Shown here in pieces: positions 32,325 to 40,729 of a stretch of 64,000 nucleotides of DNA (positions are counted from its first letter, which is position 1; each line of letters opens with the position of its first letter). The notes under the pieces were generated by a model. The model had not been told where the DNA came from. It saw only the letters and a list, made by a program, of their open reading frames with translations, and searched no databases. The DNA is from Rhodobiaceae bacterium (GTDB lineage: Bacteria; Pseudomonadota; Alphaproteobacteria; Rhizobiales; Tepidamorphaceae), in contig JACKJR010000001.1 of NCBI GenBank assembly GCA_020637855.1, positions 744,001 to 808,000 of the forward strand. The letters run 5' to 3'. Both the position numbers and the translations under genes were made by a program.

Positions 32325-33599
32325 TCAGCGGAACAGGCTCGGCAGGAACAGCGTCAACTGCGGCACATAGGCAACCATCATCAGAACGAGTGCGCTGATT
32401 GCCAGGAACGGCAATGCGGCCCTGGCAACCTTCGGCAGCGGTTCGCGGCTGATGGCGACCACGATGAACAGGACGAGGCCGACCGGGGGCGTGATCATGC
32501 CGATCATCAGGTTGAGCACGATCATCACGCCGAACTGCACGGGATCGACACCAAGTGCGGGCACAAGCGCGCTCAGGATCGGCATGGCCAGGATCAGTGC
32601 CGCCAGCGGCTCAAGGAAGAATCCGAACACCAGCAACACGACATTGAGCAGCAGAAGCAGCAGGGCAGGCGAGTCGGTGACGCCAAGTAGGATTTCCGCG
32701 ATCTGCTTTGGCATGTTCTCGATGCCCAGCACGAAGGCGGTCATGCTGGCCATGGCAACGACGATCATGACACCGGCCGAGAGCGTGGCCGTCTCGTAAA
32801 GGCTTTGCGCGATGATCTTCAGCGAGAGCGAGCGATAGAGCAGTGCACCGATTGCAAGCGCGTAGAAACACGCAACGGCGGCAGCTTCCGTTGGTGTGAA
32901 GATGCCGCTGCGGATACCACCAACAATCAGCACGGGAAGGAACAGGGCCGGCAGTGCGGCCATTATCGCTTCGCCGCGCTCCTCGCGTGGCACCGGGGGC
33001 GGTACGGGGTGATCATCGCGACGCGCGCGCCATAACGCATAAATGATGAGCAGCGCACAGAGAAGGAACGCCGGAACGATGCCACCCAGGAACAGATCGG
33101 CAATAGACGTGCCTGTCAGCACACCATAGAGGATCAGACCGAGCGAGGGCGGCACCAGCGGTCCGAGCAACGATCCGACAGCAGTCAGCGCGGCTGCGTA
33201 TTCACCCCGATATCCACTCTTGCGCATGGCCGGGATCATGATGCTACCGATGGCCGAGGCTTCCGCCGTGGCAGCTCCACTGACGCCTGAAAACATCATG
33301 CTGGCGATGATGTTGACTGCCGCAAGCCCGCCCCGGATCTGGCCGATCAGCATTTGCGCGAAGCGCACGATCTGCTGGGTCAGCCTGGCGGCGTTCATAA
33401 GGTTGCCCGCAAGGATGAAGAACGGGATCGTCAGCAACACGAAATTGTCGATGCCGGCGATCATGCGCTGCGGGAAGGCGACAAGCAGGTGTGTGTCACC
33501 ATTGCCGATCAGGTAGACCAGCGATGCCATGCCGAGACTGAGTGCCACCGGCATGCCGATCGCTAGGAACAGGAAGAAGCCGCCGAGATAGAGGATCAC
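32325..33599 (-). CDS. dctM: TRAP transporter large permease (DctM)
   Basis: This 424-residue, roughly 12-helix membrane protein is the ion-coupled transport subunit of a TRAP system. Conserved segments include PFFILAGNLMNAA, IPAMRKSGYRGEYAAALTA and a late helix with DPVQFGVMIVLNLMIGMITPPVG. The start is GTG at 33599 overlapping the dctQ stop (GTGA) behind GGAGG; the longer open frame to 33869 lies antisense-like over dctQ and is rejected. It works with dctQ and dctP upstream and serves the hydantoinase-type pathway downstream. Confidence 0.95.
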   Translation of the reverse strand: MILYLGGFFLFLAIGMPVALSLGMASLVYLIGNGDTHLLVAFPQRMIAGIDNFVLLTIPFFILAGNLMNAARLTQQIVRFAQMLIGQIRGGLAAVNIIASMMFSGVSGAATAEASAIGSIMIPAMRKSGYRGEYAAALTAVGSLLGPLVPPSLGLILYGVLTGTSIADLFLGGIVPAFLLCALLIIYALWRARRDDHPVPPPVPREERGEAIMAALPALFLPVLIVGGIRSGIFTPTEAAAVACFYALAIGALLYRSLSLKIIAQSLYETATLSAGVMIVVAMASMTAFVLGIENMPKQIAEILLGVTDSPALLLLLLNVVLLVFGFFLEPLAALILAMPILSALVPALGVDPVQFGVMIVLNLMIGMITPPVGLVLFIVVAISREPLPKVARAALPFLAISALVLMMVAYVPQLTLFLPSLFR

Positions 33600-34162
33600 G
33601 CGTCTGCCTCCGGCGTTCCGGCAAGGCGTATATCGGCGGCGCGTCCACCGCTTTTCATCAGGCTTGCATAGGTCGCAACGTCGATCAGCAGGCGGATGCC
33701 AAGGATCGCCATGCCGAGGGGAAGTGCGGCATATACCCAGAAGAACCGAGGTGCGAGGGCCGAGGCGCCGGCGCCGAACGTATCGGTCAGCAGAAACCGC
33801 AGCGCGGGGATGGGCTGGCCGCCGGCAAGGCTTGCGTAGCGGTAGCCGTAGAAGGCAAGCACGCCGCAAAGGATGGCGCCAAGCAGGTTGACGATCGCCG
33901 CCAGAGCAAGGCCCGCGCGCGGGGGAAGCGCATCGCGCAGAAGGTCGATAGCTGCGATCTCGCCACGCTCATAGGCAAGCGCAATGCCGAGGAAACTGAC
34001 CCAGATCAACAGGTAGCGGCACGTTTCTTCCGCCCAGATCAGCGAGGAATTGAATCCGTAGCGGAAGACGATCTGTGCGCCCATGATCGCCAGCAGGGCA
34101 GCCAGCAGCACGACAAGAAGCCGGCGCATGAGTGTCCTGTATATGTCGATGATGCGGGACAT
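33596..34162 (-). CDS. dctQ: TRAP transporter small permease (DctQ)
   Basis: This 188-residue protein has four predicted membrane helices, the size and plan of DctQ subunits, and forms the membrane complex with DctM. A helix with GAQIVFRYGFNSSLIWAEETCRYLLIWVSFLG is the family signature region (aromatic WAEE followed by a small-residue helix). It lies 107 bp after dctP, an intercistronic gap that contains a weak GCCGGG/CCCGGC stem at 34231-34261, and overlaps dctM by 4 bp. Confidence 0.92.
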   Translation of the reverse strand: MSRIIDIYRTLMRRLLVVLLAALLAIMGAQIVFRYGFNSSLIWAEETCRYLLIWVSFLGIALAYERGEIAAIDLLRDALPPRAGLALAAIVNLLGAILCGVLAFYGYRYASLAGGQPIPALRFLLTDTFGAGASALAPRFFWVYAALPLGMAILGIRLLIDVATYASLMKSGGRAADIRLAGTPEADA

Positions 34163-34269
34163 GGATCAGGCTTTCCGGGAAACGAATGTTGACCGGTTCA
34201 TGAATTCCGGGATGCCGGACAAGCGGATTAGCCGGGAGCCGCCGTGCAGCAAGCCCCCGGCGCGTGTCG

Positions 34270-35253
34270 TTACATGCCGTGGGCTGCCTTGACGAATTCG
34301 CCAATCAGCGGACCCTTCGGGATCCAGGCATCGACCACGGTTTGCGTGAGCTTGCGCATGGCCTCGAGGTCGGCAAGCGGCGTGATGGTCACGCCTTCGG
34401 CCTCCAGCTTGGTCTTGGTATCGGCTTCCTGCGAGGCGGCAAGCGCATAGTGCTTGGCAATGACCTCGTGGCCTGCTTCCACCATGGCGGCCTGCACGTC
34501 TTCCGGAAGGTCCTTGAACTTGGAACCCATCATCAGCACGCCGGGCCAGAAGTAGTGACCCGTGAGCGTCACATGCTTGCCGGCCTGGAACAGGCTTTCG
34601 GACAGGATCGAGGAGAGATTGATCTCCACAGCGTCGATCGTTCCGGTCTCAAGCGCTGAATAGATTTCGCCATAGGCGAGGCCGGTGGGGTTTGTGCCGA
34701 CGGCTTCCCAGATGGCCTTGTGAAGTGGGGTGGGAACAATGCGGGTCTTCAGATCCTTGAAGTCGTCGATTGTCTCGACCTGCTTGTTGCGGGCCAGGAA
34801 GTGACGCTGGCCCGCCTCGATATAGCCAAGCCCCTTGAGCCCCTGTTCGTCGAGGCTGTCGAGCAGCTTCTGGCCGATGCCGGAAGACAACAGGTCGGCC
34901 ATCTGCTCGTAACTGCCGACGAGGAACGGCAGTTGCAAGGCATCGAACGATGAAGCTCCGATCACGAGCGGCAGCACTGGTGCAGACACTAGCGCTCCGT
35001 CGATGGTGCCGAGCTTGAGGCCTTCGAGCAGCTGCTTGTCATCGCCAAGCTGGCGGTCGCCATAGACCTCGATTTTGACCTTGCCGCCGGTTTTTTCCGC
35101 AACGGCATCCGCAAACATCTGCACGCCATCCTGGAAAAGGTGTTTCGAGGATGCGGCGTGGCCGAACTTGAGGGTCATTTCCTGCGCATTGACGGGCTGC
35201 AGCAAGCCCACGGCAAGAGTGACGGCACATGCCGCCAGAAGACGTCTGATCAT
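34270..35253 (-). CDS. dctP: TRAP transporter substrate-binding protein (DctP)
   Basis: A 327-residue periplasmic binding protein with a Sec signal peptide (MIRRLLAACAVTLAVGLL, cleavage after NAQ). The mature start MTLKFGHAASSKHLFQDGVQMFAD and the segment GLAYGEIYSALETGTIDAVE are typical of the DctP family. That second segment follows the conserved Arg used for carboxylate binding (KTRIVPT). The ligand is therefore an organic acid, not further defined. GGGAGGAA lies before the ATG at 35253. First gene of the operon, preceded by a long palindrome. Confidence 0.93.
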   Translation of the reverse strand: MIRRLLAACAVTLAVGLLQPVNAQEMTLKFGHAASSKHLFQDGVQMFADAVAEKTGGKVKIEVYGDRQLGDDKQLLEGLKLGTIDGALVSAPVLPLVIGASSFDALQLPFLVGSYEQMADLLSSGIGQKLLDSLDEQGLKGLGYIEAGQRHFLARNKQVETIDDFKDLKTRIVPTPLHKAIWEAVGTNPTGLAYGEIYSALETGTIDAVEINLSSILSESLFQAGKHVTLTGHYFWPGVLMMGSKFKDLPEDVQAAMVEAGHEVIAKHYALAASQEADTKTKLEAEGVTITPLADLEAMRKLTQTVVDAWIPKGPLIGEFVKAAHGM

Positions 35254-35288
35254 GGTTCCTCCCAAGCAAATTATTTTATTTGGTTGAT

Positions 35289-35333
35289 GTTTGTATCGAT
35301 TATTGAAACAACATATCAATTATCGATACAAAC
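35289..35333. promoter_or_regulatory. 45-bp palindromic operator upstream of dctP-dctQ-dctM-iclR-hyuAB
   Basis: Arms GTTTGTATCGATTATTGA (35289-35306) and TCAATTATCGATACAAAC (35316-35333) are complementary at 17 of 18 positions around a 9-base centre. The site is 36 bp upstream of the dctP start, where it would cover a promoter. Such symmetry marks a regulator site, most simply for the IclR protein coded in the operon. Confidence 0.65.
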
Positions 35334-35506
35334 TTCTGGTCTGTCAAGCTGCCCGGATTTCTTGCGTGCAATATGCGCGTAGATACGAGAGGGAACGGAA
35401 TAGGCGCGGAACGCGTACTGCAAAACCCTGCCAAAACTGCAAAACCGCAGTCCGGGGTTGCGCGCCCTAATTGCTTGATGTATCGACCATTCCCGCGTCA
35501 CCGTGG

Positions 35507-35580
35507 TGGGGAATAGTTTAACGGTAGAACAGCGGACTCTGACTCCGTCGGTCCTGGTTCGAATCCAGGTTCCCCAGCCA
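35507..35580 (+). tRNA. tRNA-Gln (anticodon CTG)
   Basis: The sequence folds as a cloverleaf. The acceptor stem TGGGGAA (35507-35513) pairs with TTCCCCA, followed by G and an encoded CCA at 35578-35580. The anticodon stem CGGA/TCCG holds the loop CTCTGAC with anticodon CTG. The T arm CCTGG-TTCGAAT-CCAGG is perfect. Confidence 0.95.
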
Positions 35581-35725
35581 ACCACCCATTCCAACAGTCT
35601 CCACCGCCGATCCGGCAGCCTAACCGCCCGTAACAGGGTGGCTTTTCGCACTCATTACCGTTTCAGCGGCACAGTGAGAGGAAAACGGGTTGAGGCGGGG
35701 GAGGGTGCGTCCTAGCCTTGCCGGC

Positions 35726-35914
35726 ATGTCAAATTCGAAGCCCTTCCGTTACTTCAAGACAGCGCTCGAGATCATCCGCCTGGCGGTCACGATGTACATT
35801 CGCTTTCCGTAATCATTGAGGAACGTCGAAGACCTGCTGCACGAGCGGGATCGACATGAGCCGCGAGACGGTGCGTTACTGGTGGAGCCGGTTTGGGCCG
35901 ATATTCGCTTCCTG
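35726..35914 (+). pseudogene. IS6-family transposase gene remnant
   Basis: An ATG at 35726 opens SNSKPFRYFKTALEIIRLAV and MYIRFP, the N-terminus of a known IS6-family transposase group. A TAA then stands where Leu is expected. Further on RNVEDLLHER continues, a single-base deletion shifts the frame, and MSRETVRYWWSRFGPIFA follows in another frame before the similarity stops. So the gene has a nonsense codon, a frameshift and a 3' truncation. I could not find terminal repeats. The rest of 35581-36015 shows no other gene; TCCGTCTGACAGTACAGCGGACA near 35955 may be an end of another element. It sits 146 bp past tRNA-Gln. Confidence 0.8.
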
Positions 35915-36015
35915 AGCAAAGTCACATTGTCGGTCGATCTGAGATTTTTTGGGTCCGTCTGACAGTACAGCGGACACTATTCGGGCGCGGATATGGCCGA
36001 GACAAGAGGGTGGGG

Positions 36016-36903
36016 ATGAACGGGCTGGACAGAATTGCTGCGCTGCCCTGCTGGAATGGCCGCGTTGACATGGAGCCGCTGACTGGCGGGCTGTCGAACG
36101 AAAGCTGGCTTGTCACCGACGCGGCCGGCAAGCATGTCGTCCGGTTCGGCAGGGACTATGCGTTCCATCATGTCATCCGCGAGCGCGAGGTATCGGTCGC
36201 GCGCGCCGCGTATGCGGCGGGCTTCTCGCCCGAAGTGGAATATGCAGAACCGGGGGCCATGGTCTCCGCCTTCCTGGAAGCGCGGACCTGGACGGAAGAG
36301 GACATGAGGGCGCAGCCGGAGCGGATTGCGCATCTGCTGCGAGACTTTCATCACAAGATGCCGGCCGCGATTTCCGGGCCCGGCTTCATGTTCTGGGTTT
36401 TTCACGTCATTCGCGATTATGCGCGCACTCTGGAAGCGGGCGGCGGCAGCCATGTGCCGAATTTGCCGCGTTATCTGGAACTCGCCGCCGAACTGGAAGA
36501 GGCGCAGGTGCCGCTGCCGATCATTTTCGGCCACAACGACCTGTTGCCGGGAAATTTCCTCGACGACGGCGTAAGGCTATGGCTGATCGATTTCGAATAT
36601 GCCGGTTTCAATACGGCAATGTTCGACCTCGCCGGCGCGGCTTCCAACTCCGGCATGGATGACGAGACGGCGGAGCGTCTGCTCGCCGGCTATTTTGGCC
36701 GCTCCTCCGACGAAGCCGTGAAACGTTCCTTCGACGCCATGCAATGCGCCTCGCTGCTGCGCGAGGCGATGTGGGCGATGGTGTCGGAACTGCATCTGAG
36801 CGCACCAGGCGTCGATTACGTAGCCTATGCGCAGGAAAACCTCGCGCGGCTGTCCGCCGCGCTCGATCGATATCATTCCAAACACGGAAAGACATCATCA
36901 TGA
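36016..36903 (+). CDS. Choline/ethanolamine-kinase-like phosphotransferase (APH fold)
   Basis: A 295-residue small-molecule kinase of the aminoglycoside-phosphotransferase/choline-kinase fold. The N-lobe has PLTGGLSNESWLV as nucleotide loop and HVVRFG with residues of the ATP site. The catalytic loop is FGHNDLLPGNFL (Asp about residue 176), and the metal-binding motif is LIDFEYAGFN (Asp ~193). The HNDLxxxN and IDFEYA pattern is closer to choline/ethanolamine kinases than to aminoglycoside enzymes. The ATG at 36016 is chosen over 35893, which runs through the IS remnant. It overlaps the dimethylglycine-dehydrogenase-like gene by 4 bp (ATGA), so the two are probably one methylated-amine pathway. 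Confidence 0.85.
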   Translation: MNGLDRIAALPCWNGRVDMEPLTGGLSNESWLVTDAAGKHVVRFGRDYAFHHVIREREVSVARAAYAAGFSPEVEYAEPGAMVSAFLEARTWTEEDMRAQPERIAHLLRDFHHKMPAAISGPGFMFWVFHVIRDYARTLEAGGGSHVPNLPRYLELAAELEEAQVPLPIIFGHNDLLPGNFLDDGVRLWLIDFEYAGFNTAMFDLAGAASNSGMDDETAERLLAGYFGRSSDEAVKRSFDAMQCASLLREAMWAMVSELHLSAPGVDYVAYAQENLARLSAALDRYHSKHGKTSS

Positions 36904-39341
36904 CGCTTCCCCAACAGGCTGAGATCGTCGTTATCGGCGGCGGCATCATTGGATGCTCCACGGCCTATCATCTGGCGAAGGACCACAAGGCGAATGTCCT
37001 GCTGCTGGAGATGGGGCAGCTGACATCGGGTTCGACCTGGCACGCCGCGGGCCTCGTCGGCCAGTTGCGCTCGTCGGCGTCGATCACGCGCGTGCTGAAA
37101 TATTCGGTCGACCTGTACAAGGGGCTGGAAGCGGAGACCGAACTTGCAACCGGCTGGAAGATGACCGGCTGCCTGCGGCTGGCGACTAATCAGGACCGCT
37201 GGACGGAATTTCTCCGCCTCGCCACCACGGCCCGTTCCTTCGGCATGGAGATGCATCTGCTGTCGCCGGAGGAGGTGAAGGCGATGTGGCCGCTGATGGA
37301 CACGTCCGATCTGGTCGGTGCGAGCTGGTTGCCGACCGACGGGCAGGCAAGCCCCTCCGACATCACCCAGTCGCTCGCCAAGGGCGCGCGCATGCACGGT
37401 GCGAAGATACACGAGCATGTGCGGGTGACCGGTTTCGAGGTGGACGGCGACACGATCATCAGGGTGAAGACGGACAAGGGCGATATCGCCTGCGAGAAGG
37501 TCGTCAACTGCGCCGGCCAGTGGGCGCGTCAGGTCGGCGAGATGGCCAGCATCAACGTGCCGCTGCAGCCGGTCAAGCACCAGTACATCATCACCGAGAA
37601 GATCCCCGGCCTCGCCACCGATGCGCCTACGATCCGCGATCCCGATCGGCGGACTTATTTCAAGGAGGAGGTGGGTGGTCTCGTGATGGGCGGCTACGAG
37701 CCGAACCCTCAAGCCTGGACCACGGGCGATGTACCGAATGATTGGGAGTTCCGGCTGTTCGATGACGACTTCGATCACTTCGAGCAGCATATGGAACAGG
37801 CGATGATCCGCATTCCGGCCCTGGCGGAGGCCGGGGTGAAGCAGATGATCAACGGGCCGGAGAGCTTCACGCCGGATGGCAACTTCATCCTCGGAAGCGC
37901 GCCGGAATGCGCCAACATGTATGTCGGCGCAGGCTTCAACGCTTTCGGTATCGCGTCGGGCGGCGGCGCCGGCTGGGTGCTTGCTGAATGGACGATGTCC
38001 GGCGAGGCGCCGCTGGACCTCTGGAGCGTCGATATCCGCCGGTTTTCCGGCTTGCACCGTGATCGGCAATGGGTCTGCGATAGGACGCTGGAGGCCTATG
38101 GCAAGCATTACACGATCGGCTTCCCGCACGAGGAATACGAGAGCGGGCGGCCGCGCATCGTCTCACCCCTCTACGAGCGGTTGAAGGCGCATCGCGCCGT
38201 GTTCGGCTCCAAGCTCGGCTGGGAGCGCCCGAACTGGTTCGCGCCCGAAGGCATGGAGGCCAAAGACGTCTATTCGATGGGCCGGCAGAACTGGTTCGGC
38301 CCGGTCGGCGACGAGCACACCCATGTGCGCGAAAAAGTCGGGATCTTCGATCAGTCCTCGTTCGCCAAATACGAAATCACCGGTGCGGGCGCCCTGAAGG
38401 CGCTCGAGTGGATCTGTGCCAACGATGTCTCGAAGCCGGTCGGACGACTGACCTATACGCAACTGCTCAACAGCCGCGGCGGCATCGAGGCCGATCTCAC
38501 GGTGGCCCGGATCGACGAGGACAAATTCTACATCGTTACGGGCACGGGCTTCCGCACACACGATCTGGCGTGGATCGCCGACCACATTCCCGCAGGCAGC
38601 GACGCGACCCTGACCGACATTACCGAGGAATGGGGCACGCTATCGCTGATGGGCCCGAAGGCTCGCAACGTACTGGCGAAGGTGACTGCCGCCGACGTTT
38701 CCAATGAAGCTTTTCCCTTCGCCCATGTGCGCGAGATCGACATTGCCGGTCACACGGTGCGCGCCTTGCGCGTCACCTATGTCGGCGAACTCGGCTGGGA
38801 ACTGCATGTCCCGATCGGCGCGACCGGCGAGGTGTTCGACGTACTGATGGAAGCGGGCAGGGCGCATAACATCCGTCCGACCGGCTACCGGGCGCTCGAA
38901 AGCCTGCGCCTCGAAAAGGGATACCGTGCCTGGTCGTCCGACATCACGCCGAACGACACTCCGTTCGAGGCCGGGCTCGGATGGGCGGTGAAGCTGAAAG
39001 AGAACACCGATTTCATGGGCAGAAAGGCACTGGAGGAGAGTGCCGGTCAGCCTTTGAAGAAGCGGCTCGCTGGTTTCACGCTGGACGATCCCGATGCGGT
39101 TCTCGTCGGGCGCGAGACGATCCTGCGCGACGGCGAAACGGTAGGCTATCTGACCTCCGGCGGCTATGGCTACACGATCGGCAAGAGCATCGGCTACGGC
39201 TATGTGCGAAGCGCCGATGGCATCGATGACGACTTTCTGATGTCGGGCACCTATGAACTCGTCGTTGCCAACCAGCGCATCCCCGCCAGGATCGGCATGG
39301 AGCCATTCTTTGACCCCTCCAACAGCTGCGTTAGGACCTGA
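36900..39341 (+). CDS. FAD-dependent sarcosine/dimethylglycine-dehydrogenase-like protein with GcvT domain
   Basis: An 813-residue two-part enzyme. The N-terminal ~430 residues form a DAO-type FAD domain: VVIGGGIIGCSTAYHLAK (~residues 10-27), the flavin-attachment region SGSTWHAAGLVGQ (His typical of covalent FAD), and GFNAFGIASGGGAGWVLAEW. The C-terminal ~380 residues are a GcvT/aminomethyltransferase-like tetrahydrofolate domain (NWFGPVGDEHTHVREKVGIFDQSSFAKYEI, RALRVTYVGELGWELHVP, RALESLRLEKGYRAW). The family demethylates dimethylglycine or sarcosine and passes the one-carbon unit to folate. The ATG overlaps the upstream kinase stop. The exact methylamine is unknown. An IS3 remnant starts directly after the stop. 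Confidence 0.9.
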   Translation: MTLPQQAEIVVIGGGIIGCSTAYHLAKDHKANVLLLEMGQLTSGSTWHAAGLVGQLRSSASITRVLKYSVDLYKGLEAETELATGWKMTGCLRLATNQDRWTEFLRLATTARSFGMEMHLLSPEEVKAMWPLMDTSDLVGASWLPTDGQASPSDITQSLAKGARMHGAKIHEHVRVTGFEVDGDTIIRVKTDKGDIACEKVVNCAGQWARQVGEMASINVPLQPVKHQYIITEKIPGLATDAPTIRDPDRRTYFKEEVGGLVMGGYEPNPQAWTTGDVPNDWEFRLFDDDFDHFEQHMEQAMIRIPALAEAGVKQMINGPESFTPDGNFILGSAPECANMYVGAGFNAFGIASGGGAGWVLAEWTMSGEAPLDLWSVDIRRFSGLHRDRQWVCDRTLEAYGKHYTIGFPHEEYESGRPRIVSPLYERLKAHRAVFGSKLGWERPNWFAPEGMEAKDVYSMGRQNWFGPVGDEHTHVREKVGIFDQSSFAKYEITGAGALKALEWICANDVSKPVGRLTYTQLLNSRGGIEADLTVARIDEDKFYIVTGTGFRTHDLAWIADHIPAGSDATLTDITEEWGTLSLMGPKARNVLAKVTAADVSNEAFPFAHVREIDIAGHTVRALRVTYVGELGWELHVPIGATGEVFDVLMEAGRAHNIRPTGYRALESLRLEKGYRAWSSDITPNDTPFEAGLGWAVKLKENTDFMGRKALEESAGQPLKKRLAGFTLDDPDAVLVGRETILRDGETVGYLTSGGYGYTIGKSIGYGYVRSADGIDDDFLMSGTYELVVANQRIPARIGMEPFFDPSNSCVRT

Positions 39342-39514
39342 TCATGTCGCTTGCTGCCGGCCAAACTGGCCGGGCGTGCAACACGGGTCGCCCCGCCCGG
39401 TGATCCGGGCCAACGCGTCCCGTTTGAAATCGTCCCTGAAATTGACTTTGCCCATCATGGCCTCCGTGCCTCAAAATTAGGGAAGAAGGCGTCTACCAAT
39501 CTAGGGGCTATTCA
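39342..39514 (-). mobile_element. IS3-family insertion sequence remnant (orfA start and one end)
   Basis: On the minus strand an ATG at 39458 opens MMGKVNFRDDFKRDALARIT, the typical beginning of an IS3-family OrfA (GKVNFSDDFKRDAV type). The rest diverges, presumably by frameshift, and stops at 39342. Ahead of it TGAATAGCCCCTAGATTGG (minus strand, from 39514) looks like the element end. About 170 bp survive, squeezed between the stop of the dehydrogenase at 39341 and the next gene. Confidence 0.65.
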
Positions 39515-39524
39515 CTTTGCCTAT

Positions 39525-40487
39525 TCAGGCAACGCGGTCGCCCGGGTCCTGGCCTGCGAAAAAGGCATCCAGATTGTCGAGCGCCCGGAACCCCATCGCA
39601 TCGCGCGTCTGCGTTGTCGCGCTGCCGATATGGGGGAGCAGGAAGACATTCTCCAGGCTTGCATATCCGTGATGGATTCTCGGCTCGCCGTTGAAGACAT
39701 CAAGGCCGGCGGCGAAAATGCGCCCGCGCTTGAGCGCATCGATCAGCGCATCGTCGTCGACGATAGCACCGCGCGCCGTGTTCACAACGATCGCATCGGC
39801 GGGAAGCAATTCCAGCCGCTCACGGTTCAGCAATCCCCGTGTCGTGTCCGTCGCCGGACAATGGATCGACAACACGTCGCAAACCGACAGGAACTCCTCG
39901 ACATCCCCATGATAGATCGCACCATCAGCGCCTTCGACCGGGTTGCGGTTGTGATAATGGATTTCCATGCCGAAGCCGCGCGCGCGCATTGCAGCCACAC
40001 GCCCGACGCGCCCCATGCCGAGCACGCCGAAGCGCTTGCCCGTGACCTGGCGACCAACCATGAAACTCGGGCTCCAGTCGGTCCACTGACCGGCGCGGAT
40101 CAGGCGTTCGCCCTCGCTTGCGCGGCGCGCCGCACCCAGCATCAGCAGGATTGCGATTTCAGCCGTGGCGTCGGACAGGACATCCGGCGTGTTGGTGACG
40201 GCGATGCCGCGCGCCTTCAGCGCAGGTAGATCGCAATGATCGACCCCGACGGAATGGTTGGCGATGATGCGCACCCTATCGCTGAGCCGCGCGGTAACAC
40301 CTGCATCGAAAACTTCAGAATGGCACGGGAGAATGGCATCGGCCTTCGCGCTCATCGCAACGATTTCGTCAGCCGTGAACGTGCGGTCCTCGGGATTGTC
40401 GATGACATCATAGGAGGCGCGAGCGCGCGCCATCGTGTTGTCGGACAGTTTTCGCGTGATCCAGAGAACGGGTTTTTCAGCAAGCAT
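39525..40487 (-). CDS. D-isomer-specific 2-hydroxyacid dehydrogenase
   Basis: A 320-residue NAD(P)-dependent dehydrogenase of the glyoxylate/hydroxypyruvate reductase type. The coenzyme motif is FGVLGMGRVGRVAAMRARGFG (~residue 140). Substrate Arg lies in VNTARGAIVD, followed by GLDVFNGEPR, with the catalytic His in LLPHIGSATTQTRDAM. It reduces or oxidises 2-oxo/2-hydroxyacids such as glyoxylate, hydroxypyruvate or glycerate. The start at 40487 leaves 11 bp to the upstream small gene; the longer start at 40523 overlaps it. Probably the last gene of the TRAP-amidase operon, acting on a product of that pathway. Confidence 0.88.
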   Translation of the reverse strand: MLAEKPVLWITRKLSDNTMARARASYDVIDNPEDRTFTADEIVAMSAKADAILPCHSEVFDAGVTARLSDRVRIIANHSVGVDHCDLPALKARGIAVTNTPDVLSDATAEIAILLMLGAARRASEGERLIRAGQWTDWSPSFMVGRQVTGKRFGVLGMGRVGRVAAMRARGFGMEIHYHNRNPVEGADGAIYHGDVEEFLSVCDVLSIHCPATDTTRGLLNRERLELLPADAIVVNTARGAIVDDDALIDALKRGRIFAAGLDVFNGEPRIHHGYASLENVFLLPHIGSATTQTRDAMGFRALDNLDAFFAGQDPGDRVA

Positions 40488-40498
40488 GCCGGACCGTC

Positions 40499-40699
40499 TC
40501 AACGCGATTTCCTGCGCAGGCATTCGTCCCAGCAGTCGTACGCGGCAAGAGACAGGACCGAGAGGGATATGATCCAGAATGGCAACCCGCCCCAGAAACC
40601 GGCGAAGCCGGTCGAAATGGAGTACGCGAGCCCGGTGATGAATATGACCAGGGTGGCCGTGCCGATCAGGCCGGTAATTGTCGCGATGCCGTTCTTCAT
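40499..40699 (-). CDS. Small two-helix membrane protein, unknown function
   Basis: This 66-residue protein has two hydrophobic segments (residues ~5-28, ATITGLIGTATLVIFITGLAY, and ~35-55) and a charged tail ending CLRRKSR. GGGGA lies upstream of the ATG. It sits 30 bp behind the amidase gene and 11 bp ahead of the hydroxyacid dehydrogenase gene, so it is coded within the TRAP-amidase operon. No family is recognised. It could be a transporter accessory or a membrane anchor. Confidence 0.65.
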   Translation of the reverse strand: MKNGIATITGLIGTATLVIFITGLAYSISTGFAGFWGGLPFWIISLSVLSLAAYDCWDECLRRKSR

Positions 40700-40729
40700 T
40701 GTGTTCCCCGTTCCTTCAACCGCAATCGT

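Noticed and set aside
35507..35580. Genomic island attachment site at the tRNA
   Set aside because: No integrase gene and no second copy of the tRNA 3' end was seen in the window.
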